Part shown: piece by piece, positions 1-5,880 of the stretch
Layout of the letters: each line of letters starts with the position of its first letter
How positions within the stretch are numbered: position 1 is the stretch's first letter
DNA from: CAYVBN01 sp964538565
Lineage (GTDB): Bacteria > Pseudomonadota > Alphaproteobacteria > Rhizobiales > Xanthobacteraceae
Length of the DNA stretch: 12,297 nucleotides
Reading direction: 5' to 3'
Assembly: GCA_964538565.1 (NCBI GenBank)
Contig: CAZIGW010000215.1
Coordinates: 1-12,297, forward strand
The notes under the pieces: model-generated
The model's input: the letters and a program-made list of their open reading frames with translations, nothing else
Told to the model about the DNA's origin: nothing
Database searches by the model: none
Position numbers and translations under genes: made by a program

Positions 1-279
1 AAGGCCGTCATCATGCAGCGCGCCAGTAGCGGCAAGCGTAGCGGCGACAGTCAGCGCCCCCGCCGCGAGCGCGGGCAAGCCGAGAGCCAGTGAGGCCGCA
101 TTCACGATTGCGGCGATCGCTCCGACCACGGCGCCCGCAACGGGCCGGGCCCAGAGCGCGCGCGCGAAGTCGGCCCCGTCACCAGGCGCCGCGCGGCCGA
201 GCGGCAGGCGCGTGGAGAAGCGGACCGCGGTGTCGATGTCGTGCGCGAGTCGGCGCACCACGGTGAACGGCGTGCTCAT
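1..279 (-). CDS. cobS: Adenosylcobinamide-GDP ribazoletransferase (cobalamin synthase), N-terminal 93 residues, cut by the window edge
   Basis: Membrane enzyme that joins adenosylcobinamide-GDP to alpha-ribazole (or its phosphate) in the last assembly stage of the nucleotide loop. The gene is called cobV in Pseudomonas denitrificans naming. The frame is open from the ATG at 279 to base 1. The start region has the family pattern: an amphipathic lead with AVRFSTRLPLGR (residues 18-29), then hydrophobic stretches at about 46-63 and 65-84. It ends in GALHDDGL (86-93), the start of the acidic GAxHxDGLAD motif thought to bind the metal and pyrophosphate. A GGAGG lies 4 bases before the ATG and supports this start. 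It is divergent from the phosphoribosyltransferase gene, whose product makes its substrate. Identity rests on the N-terminal third only, but the motif is specific. Confidence 0.93.
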   Translation of the reverse strand, partial: MSTPFTVVRRLAHDIDTAVRFSTRLPLGRAAPGDGADFARALWARPVAGAVVGAIAAIVNAASLALGLPALAAGALTVAATLAATGALHDDGL

Positions 280-422
280 CGGACCTCCGGTCTCGATTCG
301 CGCGTGGCTGTGACACAATGTCTGGACAGCACCCGGCAAAACGCGGACAGTCGCATCTCGCCGCCGCAACTCTCGGGCCGGCGGAACACGCAGCCACGAC
401 CGACACCGGAACCGCCACCCCG
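280..422. other. Divergent cobS/cobT intergenic region
   Basis: This is the largest space without an assigned gene (143 bases). It should hold the promoters of both flanking genes, but I see no convincing -35/-10 pair on either strand. It contains no B12-box-like sequence of a cobalamin riboswitch and no strong hairpin. A hexamer GGACAG occurs twice in direct orientation, at 324-329 and 345-350. The spacing is 21 bases, about two helical turns; this could be a regulator site or chance. An ATG at 318 would extend the phosphoribosyltransferase by 35 residues into this region, so its coding status depends on which start is used. Confidence 0.5.
284..288 (-). promoter_or_regulatory. Ribosome binding site of cobS
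   Basis: The minus strand reads GGAGG here, 4 bases before the ATG of cobS. It is one of the clearest Shine-Dalgarno sequences in the window and fixes the start of a gene that is otherwise only partly visible. Confidence 0.6.
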
Positions 423-1478
423 ATGCCAATGCGCTTCACCTCCTTTGCCGATCTGCGCGCCGCCTGTCTCGATCTGCCGGCCGCGCAGCCCGCGGCCGCC
501 GCCGTGGCGGCCGCGCGCGAGGCCCAGCTCACCAAACCGCCCGGCAGTCTCGGCCGGCTCGAAGAACTCGTCGCCTTTCTGGCGCGCTGGCAGGGACGGC
601 ATCCGCCGCGGCTCGACCGCGTTGAAGTTCTGGTCTTCGCCGGCAATCACGGCGTCGCTGCGCGCGGCGTCTCTGCCTATCCGGCCGCTGTCACTGCGCA
701 AATGGTGGAGAACTTCGCCGCAGGCGGTGCCGCCATCAACCAGCTCGCGCGCACGGCCGGCGCGACATTGCGCGTCACGCCGATCGCGCTCGATCGGCCG
801 ACCGCGGACTTCACCGAGCGCGCCGCGATGGACGAAGCGGAGTTTCTGGCGGCGGTTGCGGTCGGTTCGGAGGTGGTCTCGCCCGAAGTCGATCTCATCT
901 GCCTCGGCGAGATGGGGATCGGCAACACGACGGCGGCGGCGGCGCTCGCCGCGGCGCTGTTCGGCGGCGGCGGCGCGCGCTGGGCCGGACGCGGCACCGG
1001 CGTCGACGATGCTGCACTGGCGCGCAAGCGTGAGGTCATCGATGCTGCGCTCGCCTGCCATGCCGCGATTCTCGACGATCCGCTGCGGATCGCCGCGGCG
1101 ATGGGCGGGCGCGAACTCGCGGCCATGCTCGGTGCGGCGCTCTCCGCGCGACAGCGGCGCATCCCGGTCGTGCTCGACGGTTTCGTTTGCACCGCCGCCG
1201 TGGCGCCCTTGATTCGGCTGAGGGCTGATGCGCTCGATCACGCGGTGGCCGCGCATGTGTCGGCCGAAGCCGGCCACCGCCTGCTGCTCGATGCGCTTGG
1301 GCTGAAGCCGCTGCTCGCCCTCGACATGCGGCTGGGCGAAGCGTCCGGCGCCGCCCTCGCCGTCCCGATCCTGCGCGCAGCGCTCGCCTGTCACACGGGC
1401 ATGGCAACTTTCGGCGAGGCCGGAGTTTCCGACCGGCCGGCCGATGCGCACGCCGCCGATGCGAAGCCTGGCGCCTAG
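423..1478 (+). CDS. cobT: Nicotinate-nucleotide:dimethylbenzimidazole phosphoribosyltransferase
   Basis: Transfers phosphoribose from nicotinate mononucleotide to 5,6-dimethylbenzimidazole, giving alpha-ribazole phosphate, the lower ligand of cobalamin. The gene is cobT in Salmonella naming and cobU in P. denitrificans, and should not be confused with the cobaltochelatase CobT. Family motifs lie in order over 351 residues: TKPPGSLGRLE (37-47), FAGNHGV (72-78), LGEMGIGNTTAAAAL (161-175), a Gly-rich loop with GRGTGVDD (189-196), LDGFVCTAAVAPL (251-263), AEAGHR (281-286) and RLGEASGAAL (303-312). E306 corresponds to the catalytic base, Glu317 in Salmonella. I chose the ATG at 423 because it gives the usual family length. 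An ATG at 318 adds a low-complexity, unconserved lead, and one at 429 is also possible. None has a clear ribosome site. The stop overlaps that of cobB. Confidence 0.95.
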   Translation: MPMRFTSFADLRAACLDLPAAQPAAAAVAAAREAQLTKPPGSLGRLEELVAFLARWQGRHPPRLDRVEVLVFAGNHGVAARGVSAYPAAVTAQMVENFAAGGAAINQLARTAGATLRVTPIALDRPTADFTERAAMDEAEFLAAVAVGSEVVSPEVDLICLGEMGIGNTTAAAALAAALFGGGGARWAGRGTGVDDAALARKREVIDAALACHAAILDDPLRIAAAMGGRELAAMLGAALSARQRRIPVVLDGFVCTAAVAPLIRLRADALDHAVAAHVSAEAGHRLLLDALGLKPLLALDMRLGEASGAALAVPILRAALACHTGMATFGEAGVSDRPADAHAADAKPGA

Positions 1479-2806
1479 CCCCATGATGCCGGCTCCCGCC
1501 GCGCGATGGCATGAAAGAAGGTGCCGCTGACATGGCCGCGGCAGCCGCCGGCAGGACCGAGCGCACGACCCTGCGCATCAAGAAGGTGCGCGACGGGCTC
1601 GTCATCGCCCGCCGCGATGCAGGTGGCGTAGTGAAATTCGTGGCCGCGCACCGTGCCCCCGCACGGGCCGAGCGGTCCGTCGCGCAACAGCCGCGCCTCG
1701 CGGTAGCCGAGATGCAGCTTGCGCTGCGCAAAGCTCGTCGCGTGGCCGAGCAGTCCCGCCATCGGATGCACGACGCCGTCAGCGTCTTCGAGCGATTGTC
1801 CGAGCACCATGTAGCCGCCGCATTCGCCGTGCACCGGCCGTTCCGCCGCAAAGGCGGCGAGGCCGCGGCGAAAGCGTTGCGCTGCCGCGAGCGCACCCGC
1901 GTGCAGCTCCGGATAGCCGCCGGGCAGCCAGCAGCAGTCGCAGTCTCTGGGCGGGGGCTCGTCGGCGAGCGGTGAGAAGCGCACGATTTCGGCGCCAGCG
2001 CGACGCCAGCCGTCGAGCAGGTGCGGATAGACGAAGGTGAAAGCCGCATCGCAGGCGAGCGCGACGCGCTGGCCCGGCGGCGGCAGCGCGCAGACGGGCG
2101 TCGGGTCCGCATATGCCGGCGCGGTGGCGCAACCGCATATCGCGTCGAGATCGACGTGTCGCGCGACCACATCGCCCAACCGGTCGAGGCGCTCGGCGAG
2201 ATCGCGTTGCTCGCCCGCCTGCACCAGGCCGAGATGGCGTCCGGGAAGTTCGATGCCGCCATCGCGCGGCAGCGCGCCGAAGACCGGCACGCCGAGGGCG
2301 CCGATCGCCTCCGTCACCATGCTCCGGTGCCGTTCGGAGCTGACCCGGTTGAGCACGACTCCGGCGATTCTGACGGCTGCATCGTGCGTCGCAAAGCCGT
2401 GCACCAGCGCCGCTGCGGATTGCGCCTGGCCGCCGACATCGACGACGAGCACGACGGGGATGCGGAAGCGCGCGGCAATGTCGGCGGTGGCGCCGTTCGC
2501 GCCGCTAGGCGCGGCAGCACCGTCGAACAGCCCCATCACGCCTTCGACGACGAGCAGCGCGGCCTGATCTGCCGCCTGCGCGACGAGCGCATCGAGCAGG
2601 GCAGGCGGCATCGCCCAGGTGTCGAGATTGATGCTCGCCGCGCCGCTCGCCGCGGCATGGAAGCCCGGGTCGATGTAGTCGGGCCCGGCCTTCGCGGCGC
2701 GCACCGACAGGCCGCGCCGGCGCAGCGCGACGAGTAGGCCGAGCGTGACGGTCGTCTTGCCCGAGCCGGATGCAGGCGCCGCGACGATGAGAGCCCGCGC
2801 GCTCAT
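1475..2806 (-). CDS. cobB: Hydrogenobyrinate (cobyrinate) a,c-diamide synthase
   Basis: Glutamine-dependent ATP amidotransferase that amidates the a and c carboxylates of hydrogenobyrinate, the step before cobalt insertion by CobNST in the aerobic route. It is a homologue of anaerobic CbiA. The 443-residue protein has two domains. The N-terminal ATP-binding domain (about 1-220) carries a P-loop-like APASGSGKTT (10-19), KAGPDYIDPGFH (39-50) and VEGVMGLFDG (87-96). The C-terminal class-I-type glutamine amidotransferase domain (about 245-443) carries LPGGYPELHAG (294-304), HGECGGYMVLG (326-336) with the expected nucleophile Cys329, and SGTFFHAI (427-434). Its ATG overlaps the cobA stop in ATGA, so it is probably translated by coupling. 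The frame stays open far upstream, but that part is antisense or out-of-frame readthrough, not a fusion. I use cobB rather than cbiA because of the surrounding aerobic genes. Confidence 0.96.
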   Translation of the reverse strand: MSARALIVAAPASGSGKTTVTLGLLVALRRRGLSVRAAKAGPDYIDPGFHAAASGAASINLDTWAMPPALLDALVAQAADQAALLVVEGVMGLFDGAAAPSGANGATADIAARFRIPVVLVVDVGGQAQSAAALVHGFATHDAAVRIAGVVLNRVSSERHRSMVTEAIGALGVPVFGALPRDGGIELPGRHLGLVQAGEQRDLAERLDRLGDVVARHVDLDAICGCATAPAYADPTPVCALPPPGQRVALACDAAFTFVYPHLLDGWRRAGAEIVRFSPLADEPPPRDCDCCWLPGGYPELHAGALAAAQRFRRGLAAFAAERPVHGECGGYMVLGQSLEDADGVVHPMAGLLGHATSFAQRKLHLGYREARLLRDGPLGPCGGTVRGHEFHYATCIAAGDDEPVAHLLDAQGRALGPAGGCRGHVSGTFFHAIARREPASWG

Positions 2807-3597
2807 GGCGCCTGACCGGACATGGCCGCGCGCAACCGTTCGCGTGTTGCCACGATGTCGCCGATGACGACGATCGCGGGCGGCTCGAGCTTCTCGTCCG
2901 CCGCCGCGGCGGCGATGCGGCCGAGCGTCGAGACCAGGATGCGCTCGCGCGGGGTGGTGGCGGACGCGATCAGCGCCGCCGGCGTGTGCGCGGCCAGTCC
3001 ATTTCGCACCAGCGTGTCGGCGATCTCGTCGAGCTTGCGCATCGCCATGTAGAGCACGATTGGCGCGCCGGTTCTCGCCAGCGCCGCCCAGTCCGGGCCG
3101 CCAGCGCCGTCGGCGCCGTAGCCGGCTGCGAAGATCACCGCGCGATTGACGCCGCGCATCGTTGCCGGGATCGAGGCGGCGGCAAGCGCGGAAAGCCCCG
3201 CAGTGACGCCGGGTACGACGCGGAACGGTATGCCGGCCGCGGCCAGCGCAAGCGCCTCCTCGCCGCCGCGCCCGAACACGAAGGGATCGCCGCCTTTGAG
3301 CCGCACCACTTTCTGCTGCGCGCGCGCCAGAGCGATCAGGCGCAGCGAAATGTCGGCCTGCGCCGCGGACGGCCTGCCGCCGCGCTTGCCGGCGAATTCG
3401 AGGCGGGCGGCGGGGCCGGCGAGCGCGAGCACGCGTGCATCGACAAGGGCGTCGTGCACGATCACGTCGGCCTGCGACAGGCCGGCAAGAGCATCGAGCG
3501 TGAGCAGGCCGGGGTCGCCGGGACCGGCGCCGACCAGCCAGACATGGCCGGGCGCGAGCACGGGCGCCGCGTAGGGCAGGGAAGGCGCGCTCCTCAT
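2803..3597 (-). CDS. cobA: Uroporphyrinogen-III C-methyltransferase (SUMT)
   Basis: Uses two S-adenosylmethionines to methylate uroporphyrinogen III at C2 and C7, giving precorrin-2, the entry point of the corrin pathway. At 264 residues it is a stand-alone SUMT without the CysG dehydrogenase/chelatase part, as expected for a B12-dedicated copy. Tetrapyrrole methylase motifs: LVGAGPGDPGLLTLDAL (21-37), VRLKGGDPFVFGRGGEE (98-114), VPGVTAG (128-134), YMAM (183-186) and a C-terminal EPPAIVVIGDIV. One oddity is IPATMRG around 143-149, where SUMTs usually have IPxTHR, so the His is replaced by Met. The start at 3597 has a weak GAGG before it and leaves a short unconserved lead of about 17 residues. 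It begins a two-gene run with cobB, joined by ATGA, and diverges from cbiD. Confidence 0.96.
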   Translation of the reverse strand: MRSAPSLPYAAPVLAPGHVWLVGAGPGDPGLLTLDALAGLSQADVIVHDALVDARVLALAGPAARLEFAGKRGGRPSAAQADISLRLIALARAQQKVVRLKGGDPFVFGRGGEEALALAAAGIPFRVVPGVTAGLSALAAASIPATMRGVNRAVIFAAGYGADGAGGPDWAALARTGAPIVLYMAMRKLDEIADTLVRNGLAAHTPAALIASATTPRERILVSTLGRIAAAAADEKLEPPAIVVIGDIVATRERLRAAMSGQAP

Positions 3598-3614
3598 GCG
3601 CCCTCGCCTGCGCG

Positions 3615-3643
3615 GTGACCGCGCTCGCGCATGGCGCTATAGC
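3615..3643 (+). promoter_or_regulatory. Candidate sigma-70-type promoter for cbiD
   Basis: A GTGACC at 3615-3620 (4 of 6 to TTGACA) and a TATAGC at 3638-3643 (4 of 6 to TATAAT) are separated by exactly 17 bases. Transcription would then begin about 7 bases downstream, at or next to the cbiD ATG at 3651, so the message would be leaderless. That agrees with the lack of any Shine-Dalgarno sequence before cbiD. The TATA core is a perfect 10-base palindrome (3635-3644), so it could also serve as a -10 for cobA on the minus strand, but the matching -35 there is poor. This is inference from consensus matching only. Confidence 0.3.
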
Positions 3644-3653
3644 GTTGGCCATG
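3630..3653. promoter_or_regulatory. Candidate operator dyad between cobA and cbiD
   Basis: CATGGC at 3630-3635 and GCCATG at 3648-3653 form a perfect 6-base inverted repeat with a 12-base centre. It brackets the TATA-like palindrome and includes the cbiD start codon. A dimeric regulator bound here could control both divergent genes. The arms are short and such a dyad can arise by chance in a GC-rich stretch, so this is only a candidate. Confidence 0.2.
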
Positions 3654-4733
3654 AGCGAATTCGACCATCCGCTCCGCCGCGGCTGGACCACCGGGGCCTG
3701 CGCGACCGCCGCGGCCAAGGCCGCATACGCCGCCTTGCTGACCGGCTCGTTTCCCGATCCGGTCGAGGTGACGCTGCCGCGCGGCGAACGCGTCGGCTTC
3801 GCGCTCGCGCTGCAACGCCTCGAGGCGGACAGCGCGACCGCCGGCGTGATCAAGGATGCGGGCGATGATCCCGACGTGACGCACGGGGTCACGGTGCAGG
3901 CCACGGTGCGTCACGGCGTTCCGGGCAGCGGCGTCACCTTTCTCGCAGGCGAGGGTGTCGGCACCGTCACGCGCGCCGGCCTGCCGGTTCCGCCCGGTGA
4001 GCCGGCAATCAATCCGACGCCGCGGCGCATGATCCGCCACGCGCTCGCCGAAGTCGCGGGCAGGCAGGTGCCCGACGTTGCCGTCGAGATCGCCATTCCC
4101 GGCGGCGAGGCGCTGGCGCAGAAGACACTCAATCCGCGGCTCGGGATCGTCGGCGGCCTGTCCATCTTGGGTACGACGGGAATCGTCATTCCTTATTCGT
4201 GCTCGGCCTGGATTCATTCGATCCATCGGGGCATCGACGTCGCGCGCGCCGGCGGCATCGCTCACATCGCCGGGGCGACCGGCAAGACGTCGGAAACGGC
4301 GGTGCAGGCGCTCTACGGCCTGCCGGAGATCGCGCTCATCGACATGGGTGACTTCGTCGGCGGCATGCTCAAATATCTGCGCCGACATCCGGTGCCGCGC
4401 GTGACCATCGCGGGCGGCGTCGCCAAGATGAGCAAGCTTGCGCGGGGCCTGCTCGATCTGCATTCGAAGCGAGGCGCGGTCGATCTTGCGGCGCTTGCCG
4501 GTTTCGCCCGCGCCGCCGGAGCGACCGAGGCGCTGTGCGCGCGCATCGCCGCGGCTAACACCGCGCTGCACGCCTTCGAACTCGCGCGCGCCGAACAGAT
4601 CGCGCTCGGCGAGGCGGTTGCACATGCCGCGCAGGCAACCGCGGCGCGAATGCTTGCGAATACGCCGATCGCGGTCGACGTCGCCGTATTCGATCGCGAG
4701 GGCCATCTCGTCGGCCGGTCGGACGGAGCCTGA
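3651..4733 (+). CDS. cbiD: CbiD-type precorrin-5 (cobalt-precorrin-5B) C1-methyltransferase
   Basis: CbiD methylates C1 of the macrocycle after ring contraction, the step CobF performs in the classical aerobic pathway. The 360-residue protein matches the family: RRGWTTGACATAAAKAA (9-25), VIKDAGDDPDVTHG (66-79), GEGVGTVT (100-107), GEPAINPTPR (116-125), then a TTGIVIPYSCSAWIHSI segment and an AGATGKTSE segment. It is the only plausible C1-methyltransferase in the window, in a cluster that otherwise looks aerobic, so its substrate is probably metal-free (inference). I chose the ATG at 3651 because the conserved sequence begins just after it. A GTG at 3615 in the same frame would add 12 unconserved residues. 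No Shine-Dalgarno is visible. Its stop lies 2 bases from the cobM stop on the other strand. Confidence 0.95.
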   Translation: MSEFDHPLRRGWTTGACATAAAKAAYAALLTGSFPDPVEVTLPRGERVGFALALQRLEADSATAGVIKDAGDDPDVTHGVTVQATVRHGVPGSGVTFLAGEGVGTVTRAGLPVPPGEPAINPTPRRMIRHALAEVAGRQVPDVAVEIAIPGGEALAQKTLNPRLGIVGGLSILGTTGIVIPYSCSAWIHSIHRGIDVARAGGIAHIAGATGKTSETAVQALYGLPEIALIDMGDFVGGMLKYLRRHPVPRVTIAGGVAKMSKLARGLLDLHSKRGAVDLAALAGFARAAGATEALCARIAAANTALHAFELARAEQIALGEAVAHAAQATAARMLANTPIAVDVAVFDREGHLVGRSDGA

Positions 4734-4735
4734 GA

Positions 4736-5497
4736 TCACGGGCCGCCTCCCCGGAAGCGGCGGCGATAGCCGGCATCGTAGAGGGCGCTGTCGCGGAAGT
4801 CCGTGGCTTCGAGCGCGCGGCCGACGAGCACCAGCGCGGTACGCTCGACGGCGGCCGCCGCCGTCTTTGCCGCGACGTCGCCGAGCGTCGCGTGGATGAT
4901 GCGCTCGTCGGGCCAGGTCGCGCGCACGACGACGGCGCAGGGGCAATCGGCGCCGTAGAACGGCACGAGCTCGGCGGCGATCGCGTGGATCCGGTGCACA
5001 GCAAGGTGGATGGCGAGCGTGGCGCCGGTGGCGGCGAAGGCGGTGAGTCTTTCTCCCGGCGGCATGCGCGAAGCGCGGCCGTCGAGCCGCGTCAGCACGA
5101 CGCTCTGCGCCACTTCCGGTACGGTCAGTTCGCGGCCCAGCGCCGCGGCCGCGGCGGCGAAGGCCGGCACGCCGGGCGTCAATGTATAAGGTATGCCGTG
5201 CCGCTCCAGCCGGCGGATCTGTTCGGCCACCGCGCTGTAGAGCGAGAGATCGCCGGAATGCAGGCGCGCGACGTCATGCCCCGCGCGCGCCGCCGCGACA
5301 TATTCCTGCTCGATTGCATCGAGGGTCATCGGCGCGGTGTCAATGATGCGCGCGCCAGGCGGACAATGCGCCAGCAATTCGCGCGGGACGACCGATCCGG
5401 CATAGAGGCAGACCGGGCAACGCGCGAGCAGGTCGCGCCCGCGCAAGGTGATGAGATCGGCCGCGCCCGGGCCGGCGCCGATGAAATGTACGGTCAC
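4736..5497 (-). CDS. cobM: Precorrin-4 C11-methyltransferase
   Basis: S-adenosylmethionine-dependent methylation of the ring-contracted precorrin-4 at C11. The 253-residue class III tetrapyrrole methylase has GAGPGAADLITLRG (7-20), YAGSVVP (32-38), RLHSGDLSLYSA (78-89), TPGVPAF (107-113) and VPEVAQSVVLTR (126-137) followed by GRASRMP. The YAGSVVP and HSGD patterns separate CobM/CbiF from the other methylases here. The start is a GTG at 5497: a GGAGG lies 6 bases before it, conserved sequence begins at the second residue, and the codon overlaps the cobE stop as GTGA. A longer reading from further upstream would only add Arg-rich sequence inside cobE. It is the last gene of the cobL-cobE-cobM run and ends 2 bases from the end of cbiD. 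Confidence 0.96.
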   Translation of the reverse strand: MTVHFIGAGPGAADLITLRGRDLLARCPVCLYAGSVVPRELLAHCPPGARIIDTAPMTLDAIEQEYVAAARAGHDVARLHSGDLSLYSAVAEQIRRLERHGIPYTLTPGVPAFAAAAAALGRELTVPEVAQSVVLTRLDGRASRMPPGERLTAFAATGATLAIHLAVHRIHAIAAELVPFYGADCPCAVVVRATWPDERIIHATLGDVAAKTAAAAVERTALVLVGRALEATDFRDSALYDAGYRRRFRGGGP

Positions 5498-5880
5498 GAG
5501 CCGCCTCCGCTGTCGGCGAGCGCGCAAGTCGCGGTGCCGAGCACCAGTCTCGGCGCGATGAGGCGCGCAGCCTCTCCCGCGGCGGCAAGCGCCGCCGCCT
5601 CGGCGACGGATGGCACGCCGGTCAGCGCGAGGACTCGCGCCGAGCGGGTGAGGGTGCGCGCGGCTGCCGCCGCCATCGCCTCGCCCGACACGAGCACGAG
5701 CGGCACGCCGAGCGACGATGCGGCTTCGGCGATGCCCGCTTCCGCGCGTTTGTCGACCGACGTCGCCATCAGCGCGAGCGCCGCGCGTGCAAGTCCCGCG
5801 CGCGCGAGCGCCGCGCCCACCGCTGCCGCGATGTCACCCGACGAGGCCGCCTTGCGGCATCCGATGCCGGCCACGATCAT
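5494..5880 (-). CDS. cobE: CobE, CbiG C-terminal-like cobalamin biosynthesis protein
   Basis: Small protein (128 residues) matching the C-terminal domain of CbiG: MIVAGIGCRKAASSGDI at the start, MATSVDKRAEAGI (38-50), LGVPLVLVSGEAM (57-69), TRSARVLALTGVPSVAEAAAL (around 78-98) and a C-terminal LGTATCALAD. CbiG in the anaerobic pathway opens a lactone ring and removes the C2 fragment. The N-terminal part responsible for this is absent here, as is normal for CobE of aerobic pathways, whose exact role is less settled. The ATG at 5880 overlaps the cobL stop (ATGA) and its own stop overlaps the cobM GTG, so it sits in a tightly coupled run. ATGs at 5892 and 5898 are alternatives, but the conserved MIVAGIGC begins at 5880. 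Confidence 0.9.
   Translation of the reverse strand: MIVAGIGCRKAASSGDIAAAVGAALARAGLARAALALMATSVDKRAEAGIAEAASSLGVPLVLVSGEAMAAAAARTLTRSARVLALTGVPSVAEAAALAAAGEAARLIAPRLVLGTATCALADSGGGS
5504..5508 (-). promoter_or_regulatory. Ribosome binding site deciding the cobM GTG start
   Basis: The minus strand reads GGAGG here, inside the 3' end of cobE and 6 bases before the GTG of cobM. It supports initiation at the GTG rather than at codons further upstream. Confidence 0.6.

Noticed and set aside
1433..1444. CCGGCCGG-type palindrome near the end of cobT, considered as a terminator
   Set aside because: It lies in coding sequence, has no T-run after it, and GC palindromes are common here.
276..1484. A 402-codon minus-strand frame antisense to cobT
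   Set aside because: Arg/Gly-rich, no recognisable motif, and opposite a well-conserved enzyme. It is a high-GC shadow.
1475..3904. An 809-codon minus-strand frame suggesting a large fusion ending in CobB
   Set aside because: Only the last 443 residues match a family. The upstream part is a shadow of cobA and an antisense reading of cbiD, and the ATG overlapping the cobA stop is a normal coupled start.
3596..4946. Long minus-strand frame antisense to cbiD that could look like a separate gene in the cobM-cobA gap
   Set aside because: It has no conserved motif and mirrors cbiD codons. The cbiD reading is unambiguous.
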